Assembly (NCBI RefSeq): GCF_011605345.1
Contig: NZ_JAAOXM010000005.1
Location: forward strand, 372,001 to 436,000
Reading direction: 5' to 3'
Source of the DNA: Burkholderia sp. D-99
GTDB lineage: Bacteria > Pseudomonadota > Gammaproteobacteria > Burkholderiales > Burkholderiaceae
Length of the DNA: 64,000 nt
Shown: positions 8,670 through 17,798 of the stretch, in pieces
Position numbering within the stretch: position 1 is the first letter of the stretch
Layout: the number at the start of each line of letters is the position of its first letter
Position numbers and translations under genes: made by a program
The notes under the pieces: generated by a model
The model's database searches: none
Seen by the model: only the letters and a program-made list of their open reading frames with translations
Told to the model about the DNA's origin: nothing

Positions 8670-9149
8670 ATGTACAAGAAGATCATGGTGGCCGTCGACG
8701 GCAGCGGTTCGTCGAAACAGGCGCTTGCCGAGGCGGTAAAGGTCGCGCTGGCCGGCGACGCGCATCTCAGTGCCGTGTATGTGGTGGACAAGTCGGTGCT
8801 GTTCACCTACGCGGGCCGTTTTGATCCGCACGCGCTCGTCGAGGAAATCCGCGACGACGGGCGCAAGGTGCTGCGCGAAGCCGAACAGATCATCGCGCTG
8901 GCCGGCGCGAACGGCGAGGCCGAACTCGTCGAGACCGAGAGCATCGGCGAGGACATCGCGGAACGCCTGCAGCGCTACGTGAAGGAAGGCGGGATCGATC
9001 TCGCGGTGGTCGGCACGCACGGGCGGCGCGGCATCCGGCGCGTGCTGCTCGGCAGTGTCGCCGAGCGCTTCGTGCGCGGCTCGAAGTGCCCGGTGCTGCT
9101 GATTCGCGGCGACGATGACGATGTCGCGGCCGCTGCTGCGGCTGCCTGA
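8670..9149 (+). CDS. Universal stress protein (UspA family)
   Basis: Cytoplasmic nucleotide-binding stress protein of 159 residues. It starts MYKKIMVAVDGSGSSKQAL and carries the ATP-binding loop GTHGRRGIRRVLLGSVAERFV near residue 115, with G-2x-G-9x-G-S/T spacing, so an ATP-binding type is expected. ATG 8670 follows GCGAGG; longer frames extend into non-coding sequence. An FNR-like box 83 bases upstream and the nitrate respiration operon 2 kb away suggest an oxygen-limitation role, as described for Usp genes of Burkholderia low-oxygen regulons. The tail is an Ala run. Confidence 0.9.
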   Translation: MYKKIMVAVDGSGSSKQALAEAVKVALAGDAHLSAVYVVDKSVLFTYAGRFDPHALVEEIRDDGRKVLREAEQIIALAGANGEAELVETESIGEDIAERLQRYVKEGGIDLAVVGTHGRRGIRRVLLGSVAERFVRGSKCPVLLIRGDDDDVAAAAAAA

Positions 9150-9164
9150 CGCGGCGGGCGCGCG

Positions 9165-9356
9165 ATGATACGCCGCCAGTCCAGGATCGTCGTCGCGGCG
9201 ATCGCCGTGTTCGTGTCGCTCGCGGGGATGATGGCCGTCGTGTCGGGCCTGCTGTTCGACAACGCGATGGCGCTGCGCGGCGGCGCGATCGCGCTGGTCG
9301 TCGGCGTGGCCGCCTTCGTCGTGATGCTCAATCCGGGTGCGAAAGGCGAGGCGTGA
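9165..9356 (+). CDS. Small inner-membrane protein, unknown function
   Basis: A 63-residue protein with two predicted membrane helices (residues about 9-30 and 36-55) and a positively charged N terminus (MIRRQSR), which favours an N-in hairpin. It begins 15 bases after the stress-protein stop and is probably expressed with it under the FNR-like box. No family is recognised. Being small and hydrophobic in GC-rich DNA, it could still be a chance frame, but spacing and the helix pattern support a real gene. Confidence 0.55.
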   Translation: MIRRQSRIVVAAIAVFVSLAGMMAVVSGLLFDNAMALRGGAIALVVGVAAFVVMLNPGAKGEA

Positions 9357-9488
9357 CGCGCGCGGGCATGGCCGGTTTCTTTTGGCCGACGGTGCCGGAA
9401 GTGGTCGGAAACCGCTTTCCGAAAGGCCGGCGATAGCCGCCGCGCCCGCCTCATTGCTTGGCGCGGCCATGCCGCGCCGTTGCTCCGT

Positions 9489-10673
9489 TTACTCGCTTGC
9501 CGTACCCGGCGCCTTCGCGCCGTCCTGCCCGACCTGTATCTCCAGCCGCTTCAACGTTTCCTCAAGCTCCGCGTTCTTCGGCTGAACCTTCCGCGCCTGC
9601 GCGAACGCATCGCGCGCTTCATCCTGGCGCCCCAGTTTCCACAGCACCTCACCCTTGTGCGTCAGCCCGGTTGCATAGGCTTCGCTTGCGCCCTTGTCCT
9701 CATCGCCGTCCTTCGCGAAGATCGCGATCGACCGGTCGAACCACGTGAGCGCTTCGTCGTTGCGACCGAGGCGATAAAGCGCCCAGCCCTTGCTGTCGAG
9801 CGCATACGCATCGTCTGGTGATTGCGCGAGATGCGCGTCGATCATCGCGAGCCCGCGCTCGACCGCGACGCCGGCATCGGCGAGCCGATAGCCGAGGTCG
9901 TTCAGGCGATCGTCCGGAATCCTGTCGAGATCGAGCGCGGCGGTGACGCGGCCCTCGTCGCGTTCGGCGATCGCGAGCGACAGCAGCTTGGCGGCGATCT
10001 GCTGCCGCAATTCGCTGCTGATCCGGTCGCCGTTGGCGACCAGGCTGCCGAGGTACTGCGTGTACAGGTCAGGTGCGCCCGGGGCGTTCACGCTGTTCGC
10101 GATGGTCACGCCCGGGCCCGCGCACCAGTCGGTGTCGGCCGACCCGGCCAGCATGCCGACGTAAAGATTGACGTTGCGCGGCGTGCGCGATTGCGCGTAG
10201 TAGGTGTAGCCGTTCGCATCCGAATAGCCGCACGCCAGATATTCGTTCTCCACGTCCAGCACGTACGGGAAATGGCCGAGCGGTGCCGTGCCGCCCGGAT
10301 CGACCAGCCGGAACGATTCGCCCAGATCGCCGTCGCCGATGATGGAGTTGAACACCCATTGCTTCTCCGGATGCAGTTTCGGCAGCCGGATCCGGACGGT
10401 CCGCCCGGCCGCGTCGGTCGTGCCGAAGATCACGCTGTCATGCTGTTCCGGCTTGACGGGCACCCCTGCGATGACCTGACCGGGCAGGAACAGCCGGTAG
10501 CGCGCATTCGGCAGCGGCTGGTGCGTGGCGGGGTCACGCAGCACGAACTGGTGAACGTAAGCCCCTTTTCCGAACGATGCCGTCGGTGCGACGTAGGTAC
10601 GCGCATGGGCGGCGGGCAGGGCGGTGCAGCTCAAGGCCGCGGCAACGAGCGCGGCGAGAAGGCGGGATGTCAT
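9489..10673 (-). CDS. Secreted TPR-repeat protein
   Basis: Periplasmic or secreted protein of 394 residues. A signal peptide (MTSRLLAALVAAALSCTALPAAHA) is followed by an N-terminal beta-type domain of about 130 residues (YVHQFVLRDPATHQPLPNARYRLF), then a Cys-containing region and at least two TPR units near residues 270-385 (DAYALDSKGWALYRLGRNDEAL and GEVLWKLGRQDEARDAFAQAR). ATG 10673 was chosen because the signal peptide starts there. The N-terminal part resembles fibronectin-like or surface-adhesin modules; function unknown. It is divergent from the nar operon, sharing a 420-base intergenic region. Confidence 0.75.
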   Translation of the reverse strand: MTSRLLAALVAAALSCTALPAAHARTYVAPTASFGKGAYVHQFVLRDPATHQPLPNARYRLFLPGQVIAGVPVKPEQHDSVIFGTTDAAGRTVRIRLPKLHPEKQWVFNSIIGDGDLGESFRLVDPGGTAPLGHFPYVLDVENEYLACGYSDANGYTYYAQSRTPRNVNLYVGMLAGSADTDWCAGPGVTIANSVNAPGAPDLYTQYLGSLVANGDRISSELRQQIAAKLLSLAIAERDEGRVTAALDLDRIPDDRLNDLGYRLADAGVAVERGLAMIDAHLAQSPDDAYALDSKGWALYRLGRNDEALTWFDRSIAIFAKDGDEDKGASEAYATGLTHKGEVLWKLGRQDEARDAFAQARKVQPKNAELEETLKRLEIQVGQDGAKAPGTASE

Positions 10674-10935
10674 GAAATTGCGGTTCTTGTTGGTAAAGGT
10701 GTTATTGACCGACGGCCGGAAATGCACCGAACGACCTGCGCGCCTTTCGATAACCCGCTGCGAATACCGATACGGATGGCCGGAACGTCCAGCGCAATTC
10801 GATGCGGATCTCGCCCGCCGCAGCGTGAGGCGAGGAAGCGGCAGGCGGATCGCGCGCGAATGCAGTGCGCAGCATAGCAGGCCGTGTTGCTCGCGCCCCA
10901 TTTGCTTTCGCTGTTTCGAGCCGATCAACGATAGC

Positions 10936-10949
10936 GTGATTTGTATCAA
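10936..10949. promoter_or_regulatory. FNR/ANR-type box of the nar operon
   Basis: GTGATTTGTATCAA matches TTGAT-N4-ATCAA with one mismatch. A centre at about 10942.5 would put an FNR-class transcription start near 10984, about 110 bases before narG. A weaker second match (TTGATCACGGTGAG) lies at 10982-10995. Oxygen-responsive activation of nar operons by this class is established; its use here is inferred. Confidence 0.65.
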
Positions 10950-11003
10950 GTCGTGATACGTCTATCCGTCCGACAATGGGTTTGATCACGGTGAGAAGGA
11001 AAC

Positions 11004-11024
11004 AACGATCGAAATTCGGTCGTT
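11004..11024 (+). other. Hairpin in the narG 5' leader
   Basis: AACGATCGA / TCGGTCGTT pair over 9 bp with one G-T and an AAT loop. It would be in the untranslated leader if transcription starts near 10984. It is followed at 11041-11050 by CACCTCCTT, the complement of a perfect ribosome-binding sequence. Confidence 0.4.
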
Positions 11025-11093
11025 CTATACATCTGCTATTTCACCTCCTTGAATAATCAGGGTCTGCCAAAAGACCGGAAAAACGAGATCCCC

Positions 11094-14000
11094 ATGAGCC
11101 ATTTCCTGGACAGATTGCGTTATTTCTCCACCACGAGGCCGCGCTTCTCCGACGGACACGGCGCCGTCACGGACGAAGACCGAAAATGGGAAGACGGCTA
11201 CCGGATGCGCTGGCAGCACGACAAGATCGTCCGCTCGACCCATGGCGTGAACTGCACGGGCTCGTGCTCGTGGAAGGTTTACGTGAAAGGCGGGATCGTC
11301 ACCTGGGAAACCCAGCAGACCGACTATCCGCGCACGCGCCCGGACATGCCGAATCACGAGCCGCGCGGCTGCTCGCGCGGGGCGTCCTACTCCTGGTACC
11401 TGTATAGCGCGAACCGCCTGAAGCACCCGATGGTGCGCAGCGCGCTCGTGAAGCTGTGGCGCGAACGCCGCCGCACGCTCGGGCCGGTCGACGCGTGGCG
11501 CTCGATCGTCGAAGACGATGCGGCACGCCGTTCGTACCAGAGCCGCCGCGGCCTCGGCGGCTTCGTGCGCGCAAGCTGGGACGAGGTCAACGAGATCGTC
11601 GCGGCGGCCAACGTGCACACCGTCGAGCGGCACGGCCCCGATCGCGTGGTCGGCTTCTCGCCGATTCCGGCGATGTCGATGGTGTCGTACGCGGCAGGTT
11701 CGCGCTATCTGTCGCTGATCGGCGGCGTGTGCCTGAGCTTCTACGACTGGTATTGCGACCTGCCGCCCGCGTCGCCGCAAACGTGGGGCGAGCAGACCGA
11801 CGTGCCGGAATCGGCCGACTGGTACAACTCGACGTTCATCATGATGTGGGGCTCCAATGTCCCGCAGACGCGCACGCCGGACGCGCACTTCCTCGTCGAG
11901 GCGCGCTATCGCGGCACCAAGGTCGTGTCGGTGTTCCCCGATTACTCGGAAGGCGCGAAGTTCGGCGACCTGTGGCTGCATCCGAAGCAGGGCACCGACG
12001 CGGCGCTCGCGCTCGCGATGGGGCACGTGATCCTCAAGGAATTCCATTTGGCGGGGAAGAGCGACTACTTCGCCGCCTACTGCAAGCGCTATACCGATAT
12101 GCCGTGCCTCGTGCGTCTCGTGCCGCACGGCGACGGCTACGTGCCCGAGCGCCTCGTGCGCGCGTCCGACTTCGACGATGCGCTCGACGAGGCCGCGCAT
12201 CCGGACTGGAAGACCGTGATGATCGACGACGCGAACGGCGAGTTCGTCGTACCGGTCGGCTCGGTGGGGTTCCGCTGGGGGCAGCAGGATGAAGCCGACA
12301 AGGGCAAGTGGAACCTGCGCGGCGAGACGTCGAAGGGCGCGGCGCTGTCGCCACGGCTGTCGTGTACGGCCGTGCACGACGAAGTCGTCGACGTGCTGTT
12401 TCCGTACTTCGGCAACCAGCCGCACGCGCATTTCAATTCGACGCAGCATGCGTCCACGCTGTCGCGCCGGATCGGCGTGCGGCGCATCGCGACGCACAAC
12501 GGCGACCTGCTGGTCGCGACCGTCTACGACCTGTTCGTCGCGAACTACGGGCTTGACCAGGGTCTCGGCGGCCGCGACGTGGCCGCGAGCTACGACGACG
12601 ACCTGCCGTACACGCCGGCCTGGCAGGAAGCCATCACCGGCGTGAAGCGCGCGGACGTGATCTCGGTCGCGCGGCAGTTCGCGGAGAACGCGCACAAGAC
12701 GCAGGGCAAGTCGATGGTGATCATCGGCGCGGGGATCAACCACTGGTTCCACATGGACATGTCGTACCGCGCGATCATCAACATGCTGATCATGTGCGGC
12801 TGCATCGGCAAGCCGGGCGGCGGCTGGTCGCACTACGTGGGCCAGGAGAAGCTGCGGCCTCAGACGGGCTGGACGGCGCTGTCGGCGGCGCTCGACTGGA
12901 ACCGCCCACCGCGCCAGATGAACGCGACGTCGTTCTTCTACGCCCATACCGACCAGTGGCGCTACGACCTGATGGATCCGGCCACGCTGCTGTCGCCGCT
13001 CGCGGACAAGTCGCAGTTCCACGGCGCGCCGATCGACTACAACGTGCGCGCGGAACGGATGGGCTGGCTGCCGTCCGCGCCGCAGCTCGCGGTGAATCCG
13101 CTGAAGGTCGGCGCGGCGCTCGCCGATCCCGCGCAGGCCGGTGCCGACATCGCGCAGCAATTGAAGTCGGGTGTGCTGAGGATGGCGAGCGAAGATCCCG
13201 ATGCGCCGGAGAACTTCCCGCGCAACCTGTTCGTGTGGCGCTCGAACCTGCTCGGCTCGTCGGGCAAGGGGCATGAATATTTCCTGAAGCACCTGCTCGG
13301 CACGACCCACGGCGTGCAGGGCGAGGATCTCGGCGCGACGGGCGGCCCGCGTCCCGAGGAAGTGACGTGGCACGACGAAGCGCCGCGCGGCAAGCTCGAC
13401 CTGCTCGTGACGCTCGACTTCAGGATGTCGACCACCTGCATGTACTCGGACGTCGTGCTGCCGACCGCGACGTGGTACGAGAAGGACGACATGAACACGT
13501 CCGACATGCACCCGTTCATCCATCCGCTGTCGGCGGCCGTCGATCCCGCGTGGGAATCGAAGAGCGACTGGGAGATCTTCAAGGGGATCGCGAAGCGCTT
13601 TTCCGAGCTGTGCGACGGGCATCTGGGTGTCGAGCGCGACGTGGTGCTCGCGCCGATCGCGCACGACTCGCCGGGCGAGCTCGCACAACCGTTCGATGTG
13701 CAGGACTGGAAGCGCGGCGAATGCGAGCCGGTACCGGGCCGCACGATGCCGAACGTGACCGTCGTCGAGCGCGACTTTCCGAACACCTACGCGCGCTTCA
13801 CGTCGCTCGGGCCGCTGATGGACAAGCTCGGCAACGGCGGCAAGGGCATCGGCTGGGACACGAAGGACGAAGTGAAGCTGCTCGGCGAGCTGAACTACAA
13901 GGTGGCCGACGGCACGGCGCAAGGCCGCCCGCGCATCGACACGGCGCTCGACGCGGCCGAGGTGATCCTCGCGCTCGCGCCCGAGACCAACGGCGAAGTG

Positions 14001-14858
14001 GCGGTGAAGGCGTGGCGCGCGCTGTCGGGCATCACGGGCATCGACCATACGCACCTGGCCGCCGCGCGCGCGGACGAGAAGATCCGCTTCCGCGACATCC
14101 AGGCGCAGCCGCGCAAGATCATCTCGTCGCCGACCTGGAGCGGGATCGAATCCGAGCACGTGTCGTACAACGCCGGCTACGTGAACGTGCACGAGCTGGT
14201 GCCGTGGCGCACGATGACCGGCCGCCAGCAGCTCTACCAGGATCATGCGTGGATGCGTGCGTTCGGCGAATCGCTGTGCGCGTACAAGCCGCCGATCGAT
14301 ACGGGCAGTTACGCGCACATGCTCGGCACGCGTTCGAACGGCAACCCCGAACGGGTGCTGAACTTCCTGACGCCGCACCAGAAGTGGGGGATCCACAGCA
14401 CCTACACGGACAACCTGCTGATGCTGACGCTGTCGCGCGGCGGCCCGATCGTGTGGATGTCGGAGGACGACGCGAAGGCGATCGGCGCGGTCGATAACGA
14501 CTGGATCGAGTGCTACAACTCGAACGGCGCGTTGTGCGCGCGGGCCGTCGTGAGCCAGCGGATTCCGTCCGGGATGGTGATGATGTACCACGCGCAGGAG
14601 AAGATCGTGAACACGCCGGGCTCCGAGATCACCGGCACGCGCGGCGGCATCCACAACTCGGTCACGCGCATCGCACTGAAGCCGACCCACATGATCGGCG
14701 GCTACGCGCAGCTGTCGTACGGCTTCAACTACTACGGCACGGTCGGCTCGAATCGCGACGAATTCCTGATCGTACGCAGGATGAACCGGATCGACTGGCT
14801 CGACGGTGAAGCAGCCGCAACGGCGACACAGGGTGGGCGCGAAGGAGAAACGTCATGA
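11094..14858 (+). CDS. narG: Respiratory nitrate reductase alpha subunit
   Basis: Catalytic molybdenum (bis-MGD) subunit that reduces nitrate to nitrite on the cytoplasmic face. Length 1254 residues against about 1247 in E. coli; it begins MSHFLDRLRYF like the E. coli protein, which fixes ATG 11094 despite a weak ribosome site. The FS0 cluster motif His-x3-Cys-x3-Cys (THGVNCTGSCSW) with the fourth Cys in PRGCSRGA is present, as is the YDWYCDLPPASP segment containing the Mo-ligand Asp. No Tat leader is needed for this cytoplasmic type beyond the vestigial N terminus. The stop overlaps narH by ATGA. Confidence 0.97.
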   Translation: MSHFLDRLRYFSTTRPRFSDGHGAVTDEDRKWEDGYRMRWQHDKIVRSTHGVNCTGSCSWKVYVKGGIVTWETQQTDYPRTRPDMPNHEPRGCSRGASYSWYLYSANRLKHPMVRSALVKLWRERRRTLGPVDAWRSIVEDDAARRSYQSRRGLGGFVRASWDEVNEIVAAANVHTVERHGPDRVVGFSPIPAMSMVSYAAGSRYLSLIGGVCLSFYDWYCDLPPASPQTWGEQTDVPESADWYNSTFIMMWGSNVPQTRTPDAHFLVEARYRGTKVVSVFPDYSEGAKFGDLWLHPKQGTDAALALAMGHVILKEFHLAGKSDYFAAYCKRYTDMPCLVRLVPHGDGYVPERLVRASDFDDALDEAAHPDWKTVMIDDANGEFVVPVGSVGFRWGQQDEADKGKWNLRGETSKGAALSPRLSCTAVHDEVVDVLFPYFGNQPHAHFNSTQHASTLSRRIGVRRIATHNGDLLVATVYDLFVANYGLDQGLGGRDVAASYDDDLPYTPAWQEAITGVKRADVISVARQFAENAHKTQGKSMVIIGAGINHWFHMDMSYRAIINMLIMCGCIGKPGGGWSHYVGQEKLRPQTGWTALSAALDWNRPPRQMNATSFFYAHTDQWRYDLMDPATLLSPLADKSQFHGAPIDYNVRAERMGWLPSAPQLAVNPLKVGAALADPAQAGADIAQQLKSGVLRMASEDPDAPENFPRNLFVWRSNLLGSSGKGHEYFLKHLLGTTHGVQGEDLGATGGPRPEEVTWHDEAPRGKLDLLVTLDFRMSTTCMYSDVVLPTATWYEKDDMNTSDMHPFIHPLSAAVDPAWESKSDWEIFKGIAKRFSELCDGHLGVERDVVLAPIAHDSPGELAQPFDVQDWKRGECEPVPGRTMPNVTVVERDFPNTYARFTSLGPLMDKLGNGGKGIGWDTKDEVKLLGELNYKVADGTAQGRPRIDTALDAAEVILALAPETNGEVAVKAWRALSGITGIDHTHLAAARADEKIRFRDIQAQPRKIISSPTWSGIESEHVSYNAGYVNVHELVPWRTMTGRQQLYQDHAWMRAFGESLCAYKPPIDTGSYAHMLGTRSNGNPERVLNFLTPHQKWGIHSTYTDNLLMLTLSRGGPIVWMSEDDAKAIGAVDNDWIECYNSNGALCARAVVSQRIPSGMVMMYHAQEKIVNTPGSEITGTRGGIHNSVTRIALKPTHMIGGYAQLSYGFNYYGTVGSNRDEFLIVRRMNRIDWLDGEAAATATQGGREGETS

Positions 14859-16384
14859 AGGTACGCGCACAGATCGCGATGGTGCTGAACCTCGACAAGT
14901 GCATCGGCTGCCATACCTGCTCGGTGACCTGCAAGAACGTGTGGACCAGCCGCGAGGGGATGGAATACGCGTGGTTCAACAACGTCGAGACGAAACCGGG
15001 TATCGGCTACCCGAAGGACTGGGAGAACCAGGACCGCTGGCGCGGCGGCTGGCAGCGGCGCGCGGACGGCAGGATCGAGCCGCGCCTCGGCGGCAAGTGG
15101 CGACTGCTCGCGCAGATCTTCGCGAATCCGCACCTGCCGGAGATCGACGACTACTACGAGCCGTTCACGTTCGACTACGCGCACCTGCAGGAAGCCGGCA
15201 ATACGCGCGCGATGCCGGTCGCGCGGCCGCGCTCCGTGATCAGCGGCCAGCGCCTCGAGAAGATCGAGTGGGGGCCGAACTGGGAAGAGATCCTCGGCGG
15301 CGAGTTCGAGAAGCGCGCGAAGGACACCAACTTCGAAGGGGTGCAGAAGGACATCTACGGGCAGTTCGAGAACACCTTCATGATGTACCTGCCGCGCCTG
15401 TGCGAGCACTGCCTGAATCCGGCGTGCGTCGCGTCGTGCCCGTCGGGCTCGATCTACAAGCGCGAGGAAGACGGCATCGTGCTGATCGACCAGGACAAGT
15501 GCCGCGGCTGGCGCATGTGCGTGTCGGGCTGCCCGTACAAGAAGATCTACTACAACTGGAAGAGCGGCAAGGCCGAGAAGTGCATCTTCTGCTATCCGCG
15601 CATCGAGGCCGGCCAGCCGACCGTGTGCTCGGAAACCTGCGTGGGCCGCATTCGTTATCTCGGCGTGCTGCTGTACGACGCCGACCGGATCAGCGAGGTG
15701 GCCAGCGCCGAGAACGAGAAAGACCTGTACGAAGCGCAACTGTCGCTGTTCCTCGACCCGGACGACCCGGCCGTGATCGCGCAGGCCGAGCGCGACGGCG
15801 TGCCGGCCGCGTGGATCGACGCCGCGCGGCGTTCGCCGACCTACAAGATGGCGATCGACTGGAAGATCGCGTTCCCGCTGCATCCGGAATACCGGACGCT
15901 GCCGATGGTGTGGTACGTGCCGCCGCTGTCGCCGATCAACGCGGCCGCGAACAGCGGCGCGCTCGGGATGAACGGCTACCTGCCGGACGTCGAATCGCTG
16001 CGCATTCCGCTGCGCTATCTCGCGAACCTGCTGACGGCGGGCGACGAGGCACCCGTGAAGCTCGCGCTAGAACGGCTCCTCGCGATGCGTGCCTTCATGC
16101 GGGCGCGCCACGTCGACGGCATCGATGCGCGCGGCGTGCTTGACCAGGTCGGGCTGTCGCTTGCGCAGGTCGAGGAGATGTACCGCTATCTCGCGATCGC
16201 GAACTACGAGGATCGGTTCGTGATCCCGACCACGCACCGCGAGTATGCGGAGAACGCGTACGACCTGCGCGCGTCGTGCGGCTTCTCGTTCGGCAACGGC
16301 TGCTCGGACGGCCGTTCCGACGCGAGCCTGTTCAGCACGAAGAAGGGCAGCAAGACGATTCCGATCCACGAGGCTTCGCGATGA
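14855..16384 (+). CDS. narH: Respiratory nitrate reductase beta subunit
   Basis: Electron-transfer subunit with three [4Fe-4S] clusters and one [3Fe-4S], linking NarI to NarG. The 509-residue protein has four Cys groups: CIGCHTCSVTCKN near residue 16, CEHCLNPACVASCP near 184, CRGWRMCVSGCP near 217 (Trp replaces a Cys, the [3Fe-4S] signature also in E. coli NarH), and CIFCYPRI with CSETCVG near 244-263. It overlaps narG and narJ by 4 bases each, so translation is coupled. Confidence 0.97.
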   Translation: MKVRAQIAMVLNLDKCIGCHTCSVTCKNVWTSREGMEYAWFNNVETKPGIGYPKDWENQDRWRGGWQRRADGRIEPRLGGKWRLLAQIFANPHLPEIDDYYEPFTFDYAHLQEAGNTRAMPVARPRSVISGQRLEKIEWGPNWEEILGGEFEKRAKDTNFEGVQKDIYGQFENTFMMYLPRLCEHCLNPACVASCPSGSIYKREEDGIVLIDQDKCRGWRMCVSGCPYKKIYYNWKSGKAEKCIFCYPRIEAGQPTVCSETCVGRIRYLGVLLYDADRISEVASAENEKDLYEAQLSLFLDPDDPAVIAQAERDGVPAAWIDAARRSPTYKMAIDWKIAFPLHPEYRTLPMVWYVPPLSPINAAANSGALGMNGYLPDVESLRIPLRYLANLLTAGDEAPVKLALERLLAMRAFMRARHVDGIDARGVLDQVGLSLAQVEEMYRYLAIANYEDRFVIPTTHREYAENAYDLRASCGFSFGNGCSDGRSDASLFSTKKGSKTIPIHEASR

Positions 16385-17079
16385 TGAGCACCGCACCCGA
16401 TCCGACCTACGCGGCGCTCGCGGCGCTGCTCGACTATCCCGACGATACGCTCGTCGCCGCGCTCGACTCGATCGAAGCGCACCTGCGCGAGCCCGCGCGC
16501 GCGCCGAAAACGGTGCGCGCGGGTCTCGACCGCTTCTTCGCGTACGTGCGCGAACGCGACCTGCTGACGCTGCAGGAGAACTACGTCGCGCTGTTCGACC
16601 GTGGCCGTGCGACGTCGCTGTATCTGTTCGAGCACGTGCACGGCGAATCGCGCGACCGCGGGCAGGCGATGGTCGACCTGCTGCAGATGTACGAGCGGCA
16701 CGGGCTGTTCCTGAAGCAGGGCGAGCTGCCCGACTACCTGCCGGTTTTCCTCGAATACCTGTCGCGGCTGCCGGCGCCCGATGCCCGCAAGCTGCTCGCC
16801 GAAACCGGCGAGATCCTGCGCGCGCTGGCCGGCCAGCTCGCGCAGCGCGGCAGCCATTACGGCTTCGTCGTCGGTGCGCTGCTGCCGATGGCCGGCCTCG
16901 CACCGGCCGACGCACCGGGCGCGGCCGCCGACGACGTGGCGGCCGAGCGTCCGAGCGCCGCCGACTATCGTGCGCTCGACGCGTCGTATGCGGACGAGGC
17001 CGTGCGCTTCGTCGGCGCGGCCACGCCGGCGGAGGAACCGGTGCGCTTCTACGATCAACGGCCCGCGCGGCGCGCGTAG
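16381..17079 (+). CDS. narJ: Nitrate reductase molybdenum cofactor assembly chaperone
   Basis: Chaperone that helps insert the molybdenum cofactor into NarG before membrane attachment; not part of the final enzyme. All-helical TorD/NarJ-like protein of 232 residues with the family segment ENYVALFDRGRATSLYLFEHVHGESRDRG. Two Met codons (16381, 16384) are possible; the first overlaps the narH stop. The Ala/Pro-rich C-terminal 60 residues look unstructured and are longer than in the E. coli homologue only slightly. Confidence 0.94.
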   Translation: MMSTAPDPTYAALAALLDYPDDTLVAALDSIEAHLREPARAPKTVRAGLDRFFAYVRERDLLTLQENYVALFDRGRATSLYLFEHVHGESRDRGQAMVDLLQMYERHGLFLKQGELPDYLPVFLEYLSRLPAPDARKLLAETGEILRALAGQLAQRGSHYGFVVGALLPMAGLAPADAPGAAADDVAAERPSAADYRALDASYADEAVRFVGAATPAEEPVRFYDQRPARRA

Positions 17080-17105
17080 TCGCGTCGCGCCAACAGGGGA
17101 AAGCC

Positions 17106-17789
17106 ATGAACGATTACCTGCATCAATTCCTGTTCGGGATCTATCCGTACATCTGTCTCGCGGTGCTGCTGCTCGGCAGCCTGATCCGCTTCGACCGCGA
17201 GCAGTACACGTGGAAAAGCGATTCGTCGCAGCTGTTGCGCCACGGGATGCTGCGGCTCGGCAGCAACCTGTTCCACTGGGGCGTGCTGGTCGTCGTGCTC
17301 GGCCACTTCGGCGGCTTTCTCGCGCCGCACTGGCTCGTGTCGCCGTTCCTGTCGGCGTCCGGGCACCAGCTCGTCGCGATGGTGGCGGGCGGGGCGGCTG
17401 GCGTCGCGGCGATCGTCGGGCTCACGATCCTGATCTGGCGCCGCCTGGGCGACCCACGCATCCGCCGCAACAGCCGCCGGTCGGACATCCTGATCGTGCT
17501 GATGCTGTGGGTGCAGCTCGCGCTCGGGCTCGGCACCGTCGTGCTGTCGACGCGCCACATGGACGGCGCGATGTTCGAGCAGCTCACCGACTACGTGAAG
17601 GGCATCGTTACGTTCCGGCCGGACATCGCGAGCCTGCTCGTCGGCGTGCCGCTGACGTACCGGCTGCATATCCTGCTCGGCTTCACGATCTTCCTCGTGT
17701 CGCCGTTCACTCGGATGGTGCACATCTGGAGCGGCATCGCGTCGGTCGCGTACCTGATCCGCCCGTACCAGCTCGTGCGCAAGCGCTGA
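17106..17789 (+). CDS. narI: Respiratory nitrate reductase gamma subunit (cytochrome b)
   Basis: Membrane diheme cytochrome b that oxidises quinol and anchors NarGH. The 227-residue protein has five predicted membrane helices. Four heme-ligand His are visible in the expected positions: FHWGVLVVVLGHF in helix 2 (two His) and YRLHILLGF / TRMVHIW in helix 5 (two His). ATG 17106 follows AGGGGAAAG. The next gene starts 9 bases after its stop. Confidence 0.96.
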   Translation: MNDYLHQFLFGIYPYICLAVLLLGSLIRFDREQYTWKSDSSQLLRHGMLRLGSNLFHWGVLVVVLGHFGGFLAPHWLVSPFLSASGHQLVAMVAGGAAGVAAIVGLTILIWRRLGDPRIRRNSRRSDILIVLMLWVQLALGLGTVVLSTRHMDGAMFEQLTDYVKGIVTFRPDIASLLVGVPLTYRLHILLGFTIFLVSPFTRMVHIWSGIASVAYLIRPYQLVRKR

Positions 17790-17798
17790 GGAGGCCGC

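Noticed and set aside
11025..14690. 1221-codon open frame on the minus strand opposite narG
   Set aside because: It is an antisense shadow produced by GC bias. narG matches its family along the full length; the antisense product is an Arg/His/Ala-rich low-complexity chain.
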